From: Sphingomonas anseongensis
GTDB lineage: Bacteria > Pseudomonadota > Alphaproteobacteria > Sphingomonadales > Sphingomonadaceae
DNA: 64,000 nt
Direction: 5' to 3'
NCBI RefSeq assembly: GCF_023516495.1
Contig: NZ_JAMGBC010000001.1
Span: 1,178,001-1,242,000, forward strand
Position numbers and translations under genes: made by a program. The notes under the pieces are model-generated. The model saw nothing but the letters and a program-made list of their open reading frames with translations, ran no database searches and was not told the DNA's origin. Positions 52,951 through 63,146 of this stretch are shown in pieces. Each line of letters opens with the position of its first letter. Position 1 is the first letter of the stretch.

Positions 52951-53460
52951 ATGATGCTCGACATCCAAATCGACGCCGATCCGGAGTGGGACAGTAGCAC
53001 CGGCTGGGAATCGCTCGTCCGGAGCGCAGCCGAAGCAGCGATCGCCGAAAGCGCCTTCCCGCAACTCGCTCGATCGCAGCGGCCGGTCGAGTTGTCCGTT
53101 CGCCTGACCGGCAACGACGAAGTCCGGGCGCTGAACGCCCAATGGCGCGGCAAGGACAAGCCGACCAACGTCCTGTCCTTCCCGCAGCTCGAGCCCCGGC
53201 AGCTTCGCGATGTCGCGGGCGAAGGACCCGAGCTGATGCTCGGCGACCTGGTTCTCGCCCGCGAGACCTGCGAGCGCGAAGCCGAGGAGAAGCGGATCCC
53301 GTTCAAGGATCATGCTGCCCACCTCATCGTCCACGGCACGCTTCACCTGCTCGCCTACGATCACCAGGACGACGAATCGGCCGACGAGATGGAATCGCGC
53401 GAGGTGCGCGCCCTCGCCCGGCTCGGAATCGCCGATCCCTATCTCGCTGAGGAGCTGTGA
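52951..53460 (+). CDS. ybeY: Endoribonuclease YbeY
   Basis: A 169-residue metalloprotein needed for 16S rRNA 3'-end maturation and ribosome quality control. The zinc ligands are His128, His132 and His138 in HGTLHLLAYDH. GKDKPTNVLSFP and MLGDLVLARETCEREA are also family blocks. It starts 2 nt after phoH; its stop overlaps the corC start region. Confidence 0.96.
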   Translation: MMLDIQIDADPEWDSSTGWESLVRSAAEAAIAESAFPQLARSQRPVELSVRLTGNDEVRALNAQWRGKDKPTNVLSFPQLEPRQLRDVAGEGPELMLGDLVLARETCEREAEEKRIPFKDHAAHLIVHGTLHLLAYDHQDDESADEMESREVRALARLGIADPYLAEEL

Positions 53461-54341
53461 TGGCCACTCGCGACGACGACACCGGTTCCCGGCTGTGGCG
53501 CGGAATGCGGCTCCTGATCTTCGGCGACGAAGGCGAGCAGACGCTTCGCGAGGAGATAGAGGAAGCGATCGACGAGGCCGAGGAATCGCGGCCTGTCGCC
53601 GGCGACCTGACGCCCGTGGAGCGGCAGATGCTCCGCAACCTGCTGCACTTCGGCGACGAGACGGCGGGCGACATTTGTGTGACCCGCGGCGACATTATCG
53701 CGGTCCCCGCGACCATCTCGTTCGAGGATCTGGTGAAGGCGTTCGGCGAGGCCGAACACAGCCGCCTTCCCGTCTACGGCGACAGCCTCGATGAGATCAT
53801 CGGAATGGTCCACATCAAGGACCTGTTCGCGGCGATGATCAACGAGGGCCGCGACCGCTCCATCCAGGCGCTTCTGAGGACGCCCTTGTTCGTCCCGGAA
53901 TCGATGGGCGTGATCGACCTCCTCGCGCGGATGCGGTCGGAGCGGATCCACCTGGCGATCGTCGTCGACGAGTTCGGCGGCACCGAGGGATTGGTGACGA
54001 TCGAGGACGTGGTGGAGGAGATCGTCGGCGAGATCGAGGACGAGCACGACATCGAGGAGGCAGGACTGCTCACCCGACTCGACGATGGCGTGTGGGAAGC
54101 CGACGCCCGGGTCGAGCTCGAGGAGCTTGCAGAGACCGTCGACGCGCGCCTTCGCTGGGACGAGGACGATGTCGATACGCTCGGCGGGCTGGTGTTCCTG
54201 CTTGCCGGCCATATCCCCGCCAAGGGCGAATCCGTCGTCCATCCGTCCGGCTGGCGGCTCGAGGCGATCGACTGCGACCAGCGCAAGATCCTGCGCGTCC
54301 GGCTCCACGCGCCCGAGCCGGAAGGCGGAGAGGCCGCCTAG
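53460..54341 (+). CDS. CorC-type CBS-domain protein (hemolysin C family)
   Basis: A 293-residue cytosolic CBS-pair protein without the DUF21 membrane domain, the CorC/YbeX type. The CBS domains include [20 protein letters not shown] and [20 protein letters not shown], and the C-terminal CorC_HlyC domain has [17 protein letters not shown]. Relatives are linked to magnesium/cobalt efflux or to ribosome-related processes with YbeY. The ATG 53460 (TGATG with ybeY) is preferred; the GTG one codon earlier is possible. Its stop shares CTAG with the convergent VOC gene. Confidence 0.93.
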   Translation: MATRDDDTGSRLWRGMRLLIFGDEGEQTLREEIEEAIDEAEESRPVAGDLTPVERQMLRNLLHFGDETAGDICVTRGDIIAVPATISFEDLVKAFGEAEHSRLPVYGDSLDEIIGMVHIKDLFAAMINEGRDRSIQALLRTPLFVPESMGVIDLLARMRSERIHLAIVVDEFGGTEGLVTIEDVVEEIVGEIEDEHDIEEAGLLTRLDDGVWEADARVELEELAETVDARLRWDEDDVDTLGGLVFLLAGHIPAKGESVVHPSGWRLEAIDCDQRKILRVRLHAPEPEGGEAA

Positions 54342-54760
54342 CTCTTCGCGAACAGGTTTTCCGGTTTCGCCATCGCCTTGAACTCGAGCGCGTTCCCCGC
54401 AGGATCGAGCAGGAACATCGTCGCCTGCTCGCCGGGCTGCCCTTCGAAGCGGACCGTCGGCGGGATGATGAAGTCGATCTTCGCCTCGACCAGCCGCTCG
54501 GCGAGCGCCTTCCACTCGCTCACGCCCAGCACGATCCCGAAATGCGGGACAGGCACGTCCTCTCCATCCACGGGATTCGTCGCTCGGGCGCGAACCGCCT
54601 CTGGAGCGAGATGCGCGACTATCTGGTGTCCGTACAAGTTGAAGTCGATCCAATCGTCGGCGCTTCGGCCCTCCGGGCAGCCGAGAAGCTCGCCGTAGAA
54701 GCCGCGGGCGGCGGAAAGATCGTCGACGGGAAAGGCAAGATGGAAGGGCGGAAGGGTCAT
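54338..54760 (-). CDS. Glyoxalase/VOC-superfamily protein
   Basis: A 140-residue protein with two beta-alpha-beta-beta-beta modules. [28 protein letters not shown] begins the first (given here over the 20-residue form only as start [10 protein letters not shown] and helix [10 protein letters not shown]), [11 protein letters not shown] and [15 protein letters not shown] the second; the final Glu is a likely metal ligand. It could be a dioxygenase, glyoxalase or resistance protein; nothing points to a particular substrate. ATG 54760 gives the family N-terminus. It is inserted in reverse between corC and lnt, which are usually adjacent. Confidence 0.85.
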   Translation of the reverse strand: MTLPPFHLAFPVDDLSAARGFYGELLGCPEGRSADDWIDFNLYGHQIVAHLAPEAVRARATNPVDGEDVPVPHFGIVLGVSEWKALAERLVEAKIDFIIPPTVRFEGQPGEQATMFLLDPAGNALEFKAMAKPENLFAKS

Positions 54761-54874
54761 GCCCAGCCCCGTGGTCATGAAGCGCGGCTCTGTCCAGACT
54801 TTCGTTTGCCCGGCGACTTCGGCTACCGAGTGCATCACCACCCGCTGTTTTCCACCCGCTCGGGAGTTTGGCCG

Positions 54875-56422
54875 TTGAGACGTGTCGCCTCGCCAGCAAT
54901 GGCGCTCCTTATCGCGGCGGGAACGGGCGCGGCCTCGGCCTGCGCCTTCGAGCCGCTCGGCTTGTGGCCGCTAATGCCCGTCGCCTTCGCGGTGGTGCTG
55001 TGGCTCCTGTCGGAAACCAGGAGCCTTCGGCGCTCGCTCCTGATCGGTTACCTGTTTGGCTTCGGCCAGTTCGTCATCGGGCTGAACTGGATCGTCACCG
55101 CCTTCACATTCCAGTCGGCGATGCCGCCCTGGCTGGGCTGGGTCGCGGTCGTCCTCTTGTCCCTCTACCTCGCCGTCTATCCGGCGCTTGCCACCGGCCT
55201 CGCCTGGAGGATCGGACGCGGCAACGAGGCCGGCCTCGCGCTCGCTCTCGCCGGAAGCTGGGCGATCACGGAATGGCTTCGGGCAGGCCTGTTCACGGGC
55301 TTTGCGTGGAACCCGGCCGCGGCAGCGATGGTGCCGACCGCGCTCATTTCGGTGACGCCGCTGATCGGCACTTACGGGTTATCGGCACTGACCGTGCTCC
55401 TGGGAGGCGTCGTCTTCCTCGAAATCCATCGCAAGTGGCTTCCAGGCGTACTCATCGTCCTTGGAACCGCGCTTCTTTGGGCTCTCCCCTCGTCTCCCGT
55501 CCCGGACGATCCCCTGACGGTCCGCCCGATCCGCATCGTCCAGCCCAATATCGGCCAGGACGTGAAGTGGCGACCGGAGTTTGCCGAGCGCGGAGCACGC
55601 GAACTTGCCGCTCTGTCAGCCAGGCCAGGAGGCGTACGCCCGCGGCTGCTGTTCTGGCCGGAGGCGGCGGTGACCGAGCCCTTGCAGGACGAGCGCAAGG
55701 GCCCGCCGAGCGACTTCGCGGGCTATGTCCGGGCGCGCGCAGCAGCCTCCGTCGCTCCGGGCGACTATTTGCTGACCGGCGGGATCACCCTCGCGTCGAA
55801 GGATGGCGAGACGATTTCGGGCGCGACCAACAGCATCTTCATCCTGGCGCCCGGCGGGCAGGTCGTCGGCCGCTACGACAAGGCGCACCTGGTCCCTTAC
55901 GGCGAATATCTGCCGATGCGGCCGCTGATGTCCTCGCTCGGCCTGTCGCGGCTCGCGCCAGGCGAGGCGGACTTCAATTCCGGGCCGGGGCCGGTGACCA
56001 TCGAAATTCCCGGGTGGGGAAGGGTCGGCCTCCAGCTGTGCTACGAAATCATCTTCTCGGGCCAGGTTGTGAATGAGGCCAAGCGCCCCGATTTCATCTT
56101 CAATCCCTCCAACGATGCATGGTTCGGAAGCTGGGGCCCGCCGCAGCATCTCGCGCAGGCCCGGCTCCGCGCCGCGGAGGAAGGCCTGCCCGTCATCCGC
56201 TCGACGCCCACGGGCATAAGCGCGATCATCGACGGCCGCGGCGAAGTCGTCAGGCAGCTCGGCTGGCATGAGGCGGGCGTAATCGACGGGTACATTCCGG
56301 CAGCTTCGCAGGCGCCGACATTGTTCGGCCGGATGGGCAACGCGCTCCCGCTCCTGCTTGCCGCCCTGCTCCTGCTCGGCGGCATTGCCCTCGCCGGGAC
56401 GTGGCGCTATCGGCGCATATAA
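54875..56422 (+). CDS. lnt: Apolipoprotein N-acyltransferase Lnt (TTG start)
   Basis: A 515-residue integral membrane enzyme that adds the third acyl chain to lipoproteins. Several N-terminal helices ([20 protein letters not shown] and on) precede the nitrilase-like domain with the Glu-Lys-Cys triad: [23 protein letters not shown] and [15 protein letters not shown]-terminal helix follows. The start is taken as TTG 54875 because GGGAG sits 8 nt upstream and it supplies the short basic lead RRVASPA before helix 1; ATG 54899 would start right at the helix. Several lipoproteins in this window are potential substrates. Confidence 0.94.
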   Translation: MRRVASPAMALLIAAGTGAASACAFEPLGLWPLMPVAFAVVLWLLSETRSLRRSLLIGYLFGFGQFVIGLNWIVTAFTFQSAMPPWLGWVAVVLLSLYLAVYPALATGLAWRIGRGNEAGLALALAGSWAITEWLRAGLFTGFAWNPAAAAMVPTALISVTPLIGTYGLSALTVLLGGVVFLEIHRKWLPGVLIVLGTALLWALPSSPVPDDPLTVRPIRIVQPNIGQDVKWRPEFAERGARELAALSARPGGVRPRLLFWPEAAVTEPLQDERKGPPSDFAGYVRARAAASVAPGDYLLTGGITLASKDGETISGATNSIFILAPGGQVVGRYDKAHLVPYGEYLPMRPLMSSLGLSRLAPGEADFNSGPGPVTIEIPGWGRVGLQLCYEIIFSGQVVNEAKRPDFIFNPSNDAWFGSWGPPQHLAQARLRAAEEGLPVIRSTPTGISAIIDGRGEVVRQLGWHEAGVIDGYIPAASQAPTLFGRMGNALPLLLAALLLLGGIALAGTWRYRRI

Positions 56423-56485
56423 CGAATCCTTTATATCACCATTCGCCGACCCCAGCGGCACCGCCGGAAGGACGCTTTCCAGCAT

Positions 56486-57721
56486 ATGCGCAGCAACTAT
56501 CTCTTCACTTCAGAATCGGTTTCCGAAGGCCATCCGGACAAGGTTTCCGACCAGATTTCCGACGCGATCGTCGACCTGTTCCTGTCGAAGGATCCCGAGG
56601 CGCGAGTCGCCTGTGAAACGCTGACCACCACCCAGAAGGTGGTCCTCGCCGGCGAGATCCGCGGCAAGGGAATCATGGACGAAGCGGGCAATTGGGCGCC
56701 CGGAATCGAGCAGGAAATCGAAGACACCGTCCGCAACACGGTTCGCGAGATCGGCTACGAGCAGGACGGCTTCCACTGGCAGACGCTCGACTTCTCGAAC
56801 AACCTTCATCCGCAGTCGGCGCACATCGCCCAGGGCGTCGACGCCAGCGGCAACAAGGACGAAGGCGCCGGCGACCAGGGCATCATGTTCGGCTTCGCCT
56901 GCGACGAAACTCCCGACCTGATGCCCGCCACTCTCGACTACAGCCACAAGATCCTGGAGCGCATGGCCGCGGACCGCCACTCGGGCGCCGCCCCGTTCCT
57001 CGAGCCCGACACCAAGAGCCAGGTCACACTTCGCTTCGAGAACGGCAAGCCGGTCGCGGCGACGGCGATCGTCGTCTCGACCCAGCACGGCAAGGGCTAT
57101 GACGAGGGCGACAAGGAAGCCGAGCTCCACGCTTATGTGAAGAAGGTGATCGCCGACGTTCTTCCGGCAGAGCTGCTTTCCGACGAAACCGAATATCACA
57201 TCAACCCGACGGGCAGCTTCGAGATCGGCGGACCCGACGGCGACGCCGGCCTGACCGGGCGCAAGATCATCGTCGACACCTATGGCGGCGCGGCGCCGCA
57301 CGGCGGCGGCGCCTTCTCCGGCAAGGACCCGACCAAGGTCGACCGCTCGGCCGCCTACATCACCCGCTACCTTGCGAAGAACATCGTCGCGGCAGGCCTG
57401 GCCAAGCGCTGCACGATCCAGCTCGCCTATGCGATCGGCGTGTCGAAGCCGCTGTCGCTCTACGTGGACACGCACGGCACGGGCAGGATCGGCGACGACG
57501 CGATCGAAGCGGCGATCAAGAGCATCGACAAGCTGGGCGGGCTGACTCCGCGTGCCATCCGAACCCACCTCGGCCTCAACAAGCCGATCTACAAGAAGAC
57601 CGCCGCCTACGGCCATTTCGGCCGCAAGGCGCAGGGCGACTTCTTCCCGTGGGAGCGCCTGGACCTGGTCGAGGACCTGAAGGCGGCCGTCGGCGCGAAG
57701 GCCGAGACCGCCGACGCCTGA
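56486..57721 (+). CDS. metK: S-adenosylmethionine synthetase
   Basis: A 411-residue enzyme making S-adenosylmethionine from methionine and [38 protein letters not shown] and [20 protein letters not shown], and [19 protein letters not shown] are the family signatures and contain the ATP, methionine and metal residues. A Sphingomonas-type insertion between TTTQKVV and the dimer loop makes it slightly longer than E. coli MetK. The 63-nt leader shows no recognisable SAM riboswitch. SAM feeds MiaB, TrmB and the methyltransferase at 63 kb. Confidence 0.97.
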   Translation: MRSNYLFTSESVSEGHPDKVSDQISDAIVDLFLSKDPEARVACETLTTTQKVVLAGEIRGKGIMDEAGNWAPGIEQEIEDTVRNTVREIGYEQDGFHWQTLDFSNNLHPQSAHIAQGVDASGNKDEGAGDQGIMFGFACDETPDLMPATLDYSHKILERMAADRHSGAAPFLEPDTKSQVTLRFENGKPVAATAIVVSTQHGKGYDEGDKEAELHAYVKKVIADVLPAELLSDETEYHINPTGSFEIGGPDGDAGLTGRKIIVDTYGGAAPHGGGAFSGKDPTKVDRSAAYITRYLAKNIVAAGLAKRCTIQLAYAIGVSKPLSLYVDTHGTGRIGDDAIEAAIKSIDKLGGLTPRAIRTHLGLNKPIYKKTAAYGHFGRKAQGDFFPWERLDLVEDLKAAVGAKAETADA

Positions 57722-57722
57722 G

Positions 57723-58196
57723 CTAGAGGTCGGCCCGGTCGTGGACGCCGACCCCGTGCTTGAAGACAAGGTCGCCTCCCTTCCAGCCGCTGTAGAGCAG
57801 GATCAGGACGACCACTCCGGAGATGTACACCCCGGTTGAATGGACGAAGTCGGGGTTGTTCACACGGAGCGCGAGGTTCACCACCTCCAGCACCACTGCT
57901 GTCACGTTGGCCAGCATGTGCTTGACCGCGTCGCCGAGCCTCCGGATTCGGTCGTCGCCGAGGAAATCGGTAAGGCCGGCGACCGCCGCGAGTGCCGCCA
58001 TCAGGAGGCCTATTCCGAGGAGCCAGAAGGACGCCGTCGCCCAACCCTGGTCGTTGCTCGAATTGTAGACGATGTCGGTGACGAACGCCCCGATGAAGCA
58101 GACGATCGGGAACGGGATGAGCATCGGGTGGATCGGATGACCGCCGATTTGGGCGGTGCTCCGGGGATGGGCATGAGATCGATCGCTGTCTGACAT
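57723..58196 (-). CDS. DUF2231-family membrane protein
   Basis: A 157-residue protein with four membrane helices. IGGHPIHPMLIPFPIVCFIG is the DUF2231 signature (HPxHPxLxxFP), followed by a helix pair, DRIRRLGDAVKHMLANVTAV and a C-terminal helix SGVVVLILLYSGWKGGDLVF. The conserved His residues suggest heme or metal binding, but the role is unknown. It lies in reverse between metK and trmB, with its stop 2 nt from the metK stop. Confidence 0.9.
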   Translation of the reverse strand: MSDSDRSHAHPRSTAQIGGHPIHPMLIPFPIVCFIGAFVTDIVYNSSNDQGWATASFWLLGIGLLMAALAAVAGLTDFLGDDRIRRLGDAVKHMLANVTAVVLEVVNLALRVNNPDFVHSTGVYISGVVVLILLYSGWKGGDLVFKHGVGVHDRADL

Positions 58197-58315
58197 TCCC
58201 CCTTCTCCTTGCTGTCGCCTGGCTCGAGTCAGGCCTCCGCATTGACGCGGCCACCTTCGTTAAGTTCCCGATTCGGTTGCCCTCGCCGCTCTCGCGAAGG
58301 TAAGCGCCCGCGGCG

Positions 58316-59017
58316 ATGACAGCGCACAAACAGGGCGACCCGACGACGATCAACCGACTGTACGGCCGGTCGAGGGGACACAAGCTCCGAAAGAGCCAGC
58401 AGCAGCTTGTCGACGAGCTGTTGCCGCAGATCGCGGTTCCGTCGGAAGGCGAGATCACCTCGGAGCGCTTGTTCGGCGACGAGCGGCCTTTGCACCTGGA
58501 GATCGGCTTCGGCGGAGGCGAGCATCTTGCCTATCGCGCGGACCTGTTGCCCGACCACGGATTCATCGGCTGCGAGCCCTTCCTCAACGGGGTCGCGACC
58601 GCGCTTGCTCACGTGCGTGAGCAGCATCTCGCCAACATTCGCCTGTGGCGTGGTGATGCGCTCGATGTGCTTCGTCGAGTTCCGGACGGAAGCCTGGGCT
58701 TCGTTTACCTGCTTCATCCGGACCCGTGGCCGAAGGCCCGCCATTCCAAGCGGCGGATGGTCAACGACGGGCCGATCGACCTGATCGCGGCGAAGATGCG
58801 GCCGGGCGGCGAGCTTCGGATCGCGACCGACCATCCCGTCTACCTGGACTGGGCACTGATGGTGATGGCGCGCCATGCGGCCCAGTTTGCCTGGCTTGCG
58901 GAGAAACCTTCGGATTTCCTTGAGCGGCCCGGCGGCTGGCCCGCCACGCGTTACGAGGCGAAAGCCGTTCGGGAAGGCCGCCGCGCTTATTATTTGCGCT
59001 ATCGCCGCGCCGACTGA
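58316..59017 (+). CDS. trmB: tRNA (guanine-N7-)-methyltransferase TrmB
   Basis: A 233-residue SAM-dependent enzyme making m7G46 in tRNA. RLYGRSRGHKLRKSQQQL is the N-terminal basic region, LHLEIGFGGGEHLAYRA the SAM-binding motif, LLHPDPWPKARHSKRRMVN the catalytic segment and GGELRIATDHPVYLDWAL a further motif. Normal length. In many alphaproteobacteria it is followed by rimP; here five other genes intervene. Confidence 0.97.
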   Translation: MTAHKQGDPTTINRLYGRSRGHKLRKSQQQLVDELLPQIAVPSEGEITSERLFGDERPLHLEIGFGGGEHLAYRADLLPDHGFIGCEPFLNGVATALAHVREQHLANIRLWRGDALDVLRRVPDGSLGFVYLLHPDPWPKARHSKRRMVNDGPIDLIAAKMRPGGELRIATDHPVYLDWALMVMARHAAQFAWLAEKPSDFLERPGGWPATRYEAKAVREGRRAYYLRYRRAD

Positions 59018-59057
59018 CCCTTTTGCGGCGGCGGTGGCGCTCCTACATGGCTGGCTC

Positions 59058-60110
59058 ATGCAGGTAAGCGAAACCGTTCTCGACGCGATCGGCAACACGC
59101 CGCTGATCAAGCTCCGCCGCGCCTCGGAAGAGACCGGGTGCAATATTCTCGGCAAGGCCGAATTCATGAACCCGGGCCAGTCGGTAAAGGACCGTGCAGC
59201 GCTCGGGATCGTTACCGACGCGATCGGTGACGGCCGACTTCGCCCTGGCGGCATCATCGTCGACGGGACTGCGGGAAACACCGGCATCGGGCTGACCGTG
59301 GTCGGCAACGCGCTGGGGATGCGCACCGTGATCGTCATTCCCGACACGCAGACCCAGGAGAAGAAGGACGCTCTGAGGTCGCTCGGGGCAGCGCTCGTCG
59401 AGGTCCCGGCGGTCCCCTACAAGAACCCCAACAATTACGTGAAGGTCGCCGCGCGGCTGGCCGAGCGCCTCAATAACGAGGATGAGGACGGCGCGATCTT
59501 CGCGAACCAGTTCGACAATGTCGCCAACCGCGACGCGCATGTCCGGACCACCGGCCCGGAGATCTGGGAACAGACGGACGGCAAGGTCGACGCCTTCGTC
59601 AGCGCGGTCGGCACCGGCGGAACCTTGGCCGGCGTCGCAATGGCGCTCCGAGAGCGCAATCCGGACATCACCATCGCGCTGGCCGACGTTCCGGGAGCGG
59701 CGCTCTACAGCTATTACACGACCGGCGAGCTTGCCTCGGAAGGAAGCTCGATCACCGAGGGCATCGGCCAGGGGCGGATCACGGCAAATCTCGAAGGGCT
59801 GGAGGTGGACCACGCCTTCCGGATCCCGGACGACGAGATGCTCCAGACGCTTTACTCGCTCATCGCGGACGAAGGGCTGGCGCTCGGTACCTCGTCGGGT
59901 GTGAACGTCGCGGGAGCCATCCGACTCGCTCGTGAGCTGGGCCCCGGCAAGACCATCGTCACAATGCTCTGCGATCCCGCGACCCGGTACCAGTCGCGGC
60001 TGTTCAATCCCGAATTCCTGCGTTCGAAAGGCCTTCCGGTCGCCCCCTGGCTGGAGAAGCCCGTCCACATCCAACCCGATTTCATTTCACTCGAGGAGCA
60101 AACTCAATGA
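59058..60110 (+). CDS. Cysteine synthase (O-acetylserine sulfhydrylase family)
   Basis: A 350-residue PLP enzyme of the CysK/CysM family making cysteine from O-acetylserine and sulfide. The Schiff-base Lys44 lies in NPGQSVKDRAA; TAGNTGIGLTVVGNALG is the substrate loop (TAGNTG in place of CysK's TSGNTG); VGTGGTLAGVAMAL binds the PLP phosphate. MLCDPATRYQSRLFN near the C-terminus is typical of the longer alphaproteobacterial version. ATG 59058 is the first Met fitting the family start MQVSETVLDAIGNTPLIKL. It overlaps the peroxiredoxin gene by 4 nt. Confidence 0.93.
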   Translation: MQVSETVLDAIGNTPLIKLRRASEETGCNILGKAEFMNPGQSVKDRAALGIVTDAIGDGRLRPGGIIVDGTAGNTGIGLTVVGNALGMRTVIVIPDTQTQEKKDALRSLGAALVEVPAVPYKNPNNYVKVAARLAERLNNEDEDGAIFANQFDNVANRDAHVRTTGPEIWEQTDGKVDAFVSAVGTGGTLAGVAMALRERNPDITIALADVPGAALYSYYTTGELASEGSSITEGIGQGRITANLEGLEVDHAFRIPDDEMLQTLYSLIADEGLALGTSSGVNVAGAIRLARELGPGKTIVTMLCDPATRYQSRLFNPEFLRSKGLPVAPWLEKPVHIQPDFISLEEQTQ

Positions 60111-60769
60111 CTCTTTCCATCGGCAGCACCGCCCCCGATTTCACGGCCGATACCACCCAGGGGAAGATCAACTTCCATGAGTGGATCGGCGACGGCTGGG
60201 CGATCCTCTTTTCGCACCCCAAAGCGTTCACTCCGGTGTGCACGACGGAGCTCGGCTACATGGCCGGCCTCAAGGACGAATTCGCCAGGCGCAACACCAA
60301 GATCCTCGGGCTGTCGGTCGACACCAGCGACGACAACAGGCGCTGGCTTCCCGACATCGAAGAAGTGAGCGGCAACAAGGTCGAATATCCGATCATCGGC
60401 GACACCGACCTGAATGTTGCCAAGCTGTACAACATGCTTCCGGCTGACGAGAGCGGCACGAGCGAGGGACGAACCGCCGCGAACAACGCGACCGTCCGGA
60501 CCGTCTACATCATCGGTCCCGACAAGAAGATCCGAGCGATGCTTCTCTATCCGATGTCGAACGGCCGCAACTTCGACGAAATCCTTCGCCTCCTTGATAG
60601 CATCCAGCTGACCGAGACCAAGGGAGTCGCCACGCCGGTCAATTGGAAGCATGGCGAGGATGTCATCATCCCGCCGTCGGTGAACGACGAGGCCGCGAAG
60701 GAAAAATATCCGAGCGGCTGGAAGACTCTGAAGCCCTACCTGCGGACCATACCGCAGCCCGCCGACTAG
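60107..60769 (+). CDS. 1-Cys peroxiredoxin (Prx6-type)
   Basis: A 220-residue peroxiredoxin of the Prx6 group, which reduces H2O2 and organic peroxides. The peroxidatic Cys45 is in HPKAFTPVCTTELGY; the long C-terminal domain (WKHGEDVIIPPSVNDEAAKE and GWKTLKPYLRTIPQP) is diagnostic for the 1-Cys class, and no resolving cysteine is seen. It starts within the cysteine synthase stop (ATGA), which suggests joint expression, perhaps in response to oxidative or sulfur stress. Confidence 0.95.
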   Translation: MTLSIGSTAPDFTADTTQGKINFHEWIGDGWAILFSHPKAFTPVCTTELGYMAGLKDEFARRNTKILGLSVDTSDDNRRWLPDIEEVSGNKVEYPIIGDTDLNVAKLYNMLPADESGTSEGRTAANNATVRTVYIIGPDKKIRAMLLYPMSNGRNFDEILRLLDSIQLTETKGVATPVNWKHGEDVIIPPSVNDEAAKEKYPSGWKTLKPYLRTIPQPAD

Positions 60770-60772
60770 CAC

Positions 60773-62038
60773 TTACCGGGCGGGGTCGAGCCTCAACAGC
60801 CGGCCCCGCCCGGGCGCTTCCCCATCCTCGAGCAGGTAGACGCTTCCATCCGGCCCCTGGTCGACCGCGCGGATGCGCGCTTTCATGTCCCACTGGTCGG
60901 CCTTCCTGGCTTTGTCGCCGTCGATATCGACATGGATCAGCGCCTGTCCCGATAGGGCGGCGACAAGCGCGTCGCCCTTCCACTGAGGAAATCTGTCGCC
61001 GGTGTAGATGATGAAGCCGCCGGGCGAGATGGAGGGGTTCCAAAAGACCTTGGGAGCCTCGAACCCATCACCGGCTTTGTGGTCCGGGATCGGCACCCCG
61101 TTGTAATTGTCGCCGTTCGAGACGAGGGGATAGCCGTAGTTTTTGCCGCGAACGATCAGGTTCAGCTCGTCTCCGCCGCGCGGACCCATTTCAACCTGCC
61201 ACAGCCGCCCGTCGGGCGCGAAGGCGAGGCCGAGCGGGTTGCGATGACCGTACGTCCAGGTCTCGGCCGGAGTCAGGTTCGTGCCCGGCCATTTCACCGT
61301 GCGTGACGGCGCCTTTTTCGCGGCTTCCGAATCCTCCGGCGGATCGGTGACCCGGACGCTCGCCGCGCCCGCCTTTCCTGTCCACGGATTGTCGGCCGCC
61401 GGCTTCCCGTCCAACGTGAGGTGAAGGATCTTGCCCATGGGCAGGCTCATGTCCTGCGCCGGAGAGAACCGCTGCCGCTCGCCCGCGCTCAAGAAAAGCG
61501 ACCGGCCGTCGGGGGCAAAAGCGATCCGGGCTCCGTAATGGCCTCCCTTGCCTCCGGTCGGATTGCGCCAAATGACCTGCAAATTCTCCAGCTTCGGCTG
61601 TGCACCCATGACCAGCCTGGCCCGCGCCAGCGCAAGCTGGCTGCCGCCGTTCGAGGAGGCTTCGGAAAAGGTCAGGTAGATCATCCCGTCGCCGGCGAAG
61701 CTCGGCGCTGTGACGACGTCCAGCAGCCCGCCCTGCCCTTGAGCGACGACGGCCGGAGTCCCGGACACTTCCTTCCGATCGCCGGTGGCGACATTGACCA
61801 GCAACAGCCTGCCGTCTTTCTCCGTCACCAGAGCCGCATTGGTCAGCGGCAGGCCGCTTCCGGGAAGGAAGTCCATCGCCCACGGCGCATCGAACTTCAT
61901 CACCTCGGTGACGGTGAAGGGGCGCTCTGCTTCGGAGAGGCCGCTGTCCGACTGCCCTGGCTGGGCCGAAGTCGGGGCAGGCGCACCGCAAGATGCGACC
62001 ACTAACATTAGCGAGGCTTGTATTAAGCGCAGGGTCAT
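60773..62038 (-). CDS. PQQ-dependent sugar dehydrogenase-like lipoprotein (GSDH family)
   Basis: A 421-residue beta-propeller protein of the glucose/sorbosone dehydrogenase family. The start MTLRLIQASLMLVVASC is a lipoprotein signal (VVASC), placing it on the periplasmic face. GLLDVVTAPSFAGDGMIYLT, WRNPTGGKGGHYGARIAFAP, YGHRNPLGLAFAPDGRLWQV and MGPRGGDELNLIVRGKNYGY match the family, including the His and Arg that contact PQQ in sGDH-type enzymes. Whether it binds PQQ, or what sugar it oxidises, is not shown. The ATG at 62038 is used; the longer frame to 62083 adds residues before the signal peptide. Confidence 0.88.
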   Translation of the reverse strand: MTLRLIQASLMLVVASCGAPAPTSAQPGQSDSGLSEAERPFTVTEVMKFDAPWAMDFLPGSGLPLTNAALVTEKDGRLLLVNVATGDRKEVSGTPAVVAQGQGGLLDVVTAPSFAGDGMIYLTFSEASSNGGSQLALARARLVMGAQPKLENLQVIWRNPTGGKGGHYGARIAFAPDGRSLFLSAGERQRFSPAQDMSLPMGKILHLTLDGKPAADNPWTGKAGAASVRVTDPPEDSEAAKKAPSRTVKWPGTNLTPAETWTYGHRNPLGLAFAPDGRLWQVEMGPRGGDELNLIVRGKNYGYPLVSNGDNYNGVPIPDHKAGDGFEAPKVFWNPSISPGGFIIYTGDRFPQWKGDALVAALSGQALIHVDIDGDKARKADQWDMKARIRAVDQGPDGSVYLLEDGEAPGRGRLLRLDPAR

Positions 62039-62099
62039 ACCAGTTGTTGCACTCCCGTAAGGGAACATGTGGGGCTGCCACACTGTCTAAGGATGCATA

Positions 62100-63146
62100 A
62101 TGCAACCGTGCAGCCTTCTATCCCTCGCGACCGCAGTGCCTCCGCACGTCGTCGCTCAGAATCAGGCGAAAGAACTGGCTCGCGAAGCTTGGGGCGGAAG
62201 GCCAGCCCTTTTCGACCGGCTGTCGGGCGTGTTCGACAATGCAGGGATCGCAAAGCGCCACGTCGTCGCTCCGCTCGACTGGTATGACCGGCCGCATGGC
62301 TGGCGCGACCGCAACGCCCTCTATTTGGAGGCCGCGCAGGACCTTTTCGAGCGCGCAGCGACCGCTGCAATCGAAAAGGCGGGCCTCGACCCGTCCGAAA
62401 TCGACGGCGTCGTCACCGTTTCCACTACCGGAATCGCGACACCCAGCCTCGAGGCTCGGGTCGGGCCGAAGATCGGCCTTCGCCCGGACGTCCGGCGAGT
62501 CCCGATCTTCGGGCTTGGCTGTGCGGGCGGGGTGAACGGCCTCGCTACAGCGGCGCGCCTCGCGGCCGCAGAGCCTGGATCCAACTGGCTGTTCGTCACC
62601 GTCGAGACCTGCTCCATTTCGATCAGGCTCGACAGCGACGATCCCGCCGCGATCGTCGCAACCGCCTTGTTCGGGGACGGGGCGGCGGCCGCGGTCTTGA
62701 GGAGCGGCACCCATTGCATCGGTCAAATCACGGGCGCTGCCGAAAAGCTGTGGCCGGACACGCAGCGGATCATGGGCTGGAACGTCGAGGACCCGGGCCT
62801 CGCCGTCGTCTTCGACCGGGCGATCCCGCCGTTCGTCGAGGAAAATATGGCTACGGCCGTCGACGAGATGCTTGCCTCCCTCGGCCGCACCCGCGACGAC
62901 GTCGACCGCTTCTGCTGCCATCCCGGCGGGGTTAAGGTGGTCGACGCGATCGAGAGCGCGCTCGACCTTCCGCAGGGCGAGCTCAACCTCGAGCGCGAAG
63001 TACTCAACGACTACGGCAACATGAGTGCGCCGACCGTCCTCTTCGTGCTCGAACGCCTCATTGAGCGCGGGCTTCCAAAACGCGTTATGTTGACGGCTTT
63101 CGGCCCGGGCTTCACCGGCGCCGGCCTGATGCTGGAGTCCGCATGA
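62100..63146 (+). CDS. Type III polyketide synthase (chalcone/stilbene synthase fold)
   Basis: A 348-residue homodimeric type III PKS. The catalytic triad is complete: Cys141 in FGLGCAGGVNGL, His274 in FCCHPGGVKV and Asn307 in DYGNMSAPTV; TAFGPGFTGAGLML is the C-terminal G-FGPG loop. ATG 62100 has AGGA eight nt upstream. Enzymes of this type in bacteria extend a fatty acyl-CoA with malonyl-CoA to alkylpyrones or alkylresorcinols. Coupling to the next gene, a membrane methyltransferase, supports an alkylpyrone-type product that is then methylated. Confidence 0.9.
   Translation: MQPCSLLSLATAVPPHVVAQNQAKELAREAWGGRPALFDRLSGVFDNAGIAKRHVVAPLDWYDRPHGWRDRNALYLEAAQDLFERAATAAIEKAGLDPSEIDGVVTVSTTGIATPSLEARVGPKIGLRPDVRRVPIFGLGCAGGVNGLATAARLAAAEPGSNWLFVTVETCSISIRLDSDDPAAIVATALFGDGAAAAVLRSGTHCIGQITGAAEKLWPDTQRIMGWNVEDPGLAVVFDRAIPPFVEENMATAVDEMLASLGRTRDDVDRFCCHPGGVKVVDAIESALDLPQGELNLEREVLNDYGNMSAPTVLFVLERLIERGLPKRVMLTAFGPGFTGAGLMLESA

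Noticed and set aside
54092-54874. N-terminal extension of Lnt by 261 codons
   Set aside because: It is corC in another frame and the antisense of the VOC gene; homology to Lnt begins near 54875.
56423-56485. SAM or SAH riboswitch ahead of metK
   Set aside because: Only 63 nt are available and no SAM-II, SAM/SAH or SAH-like core helices or pseudoknot partners could be found by eye. A covariance-model search would settle it.
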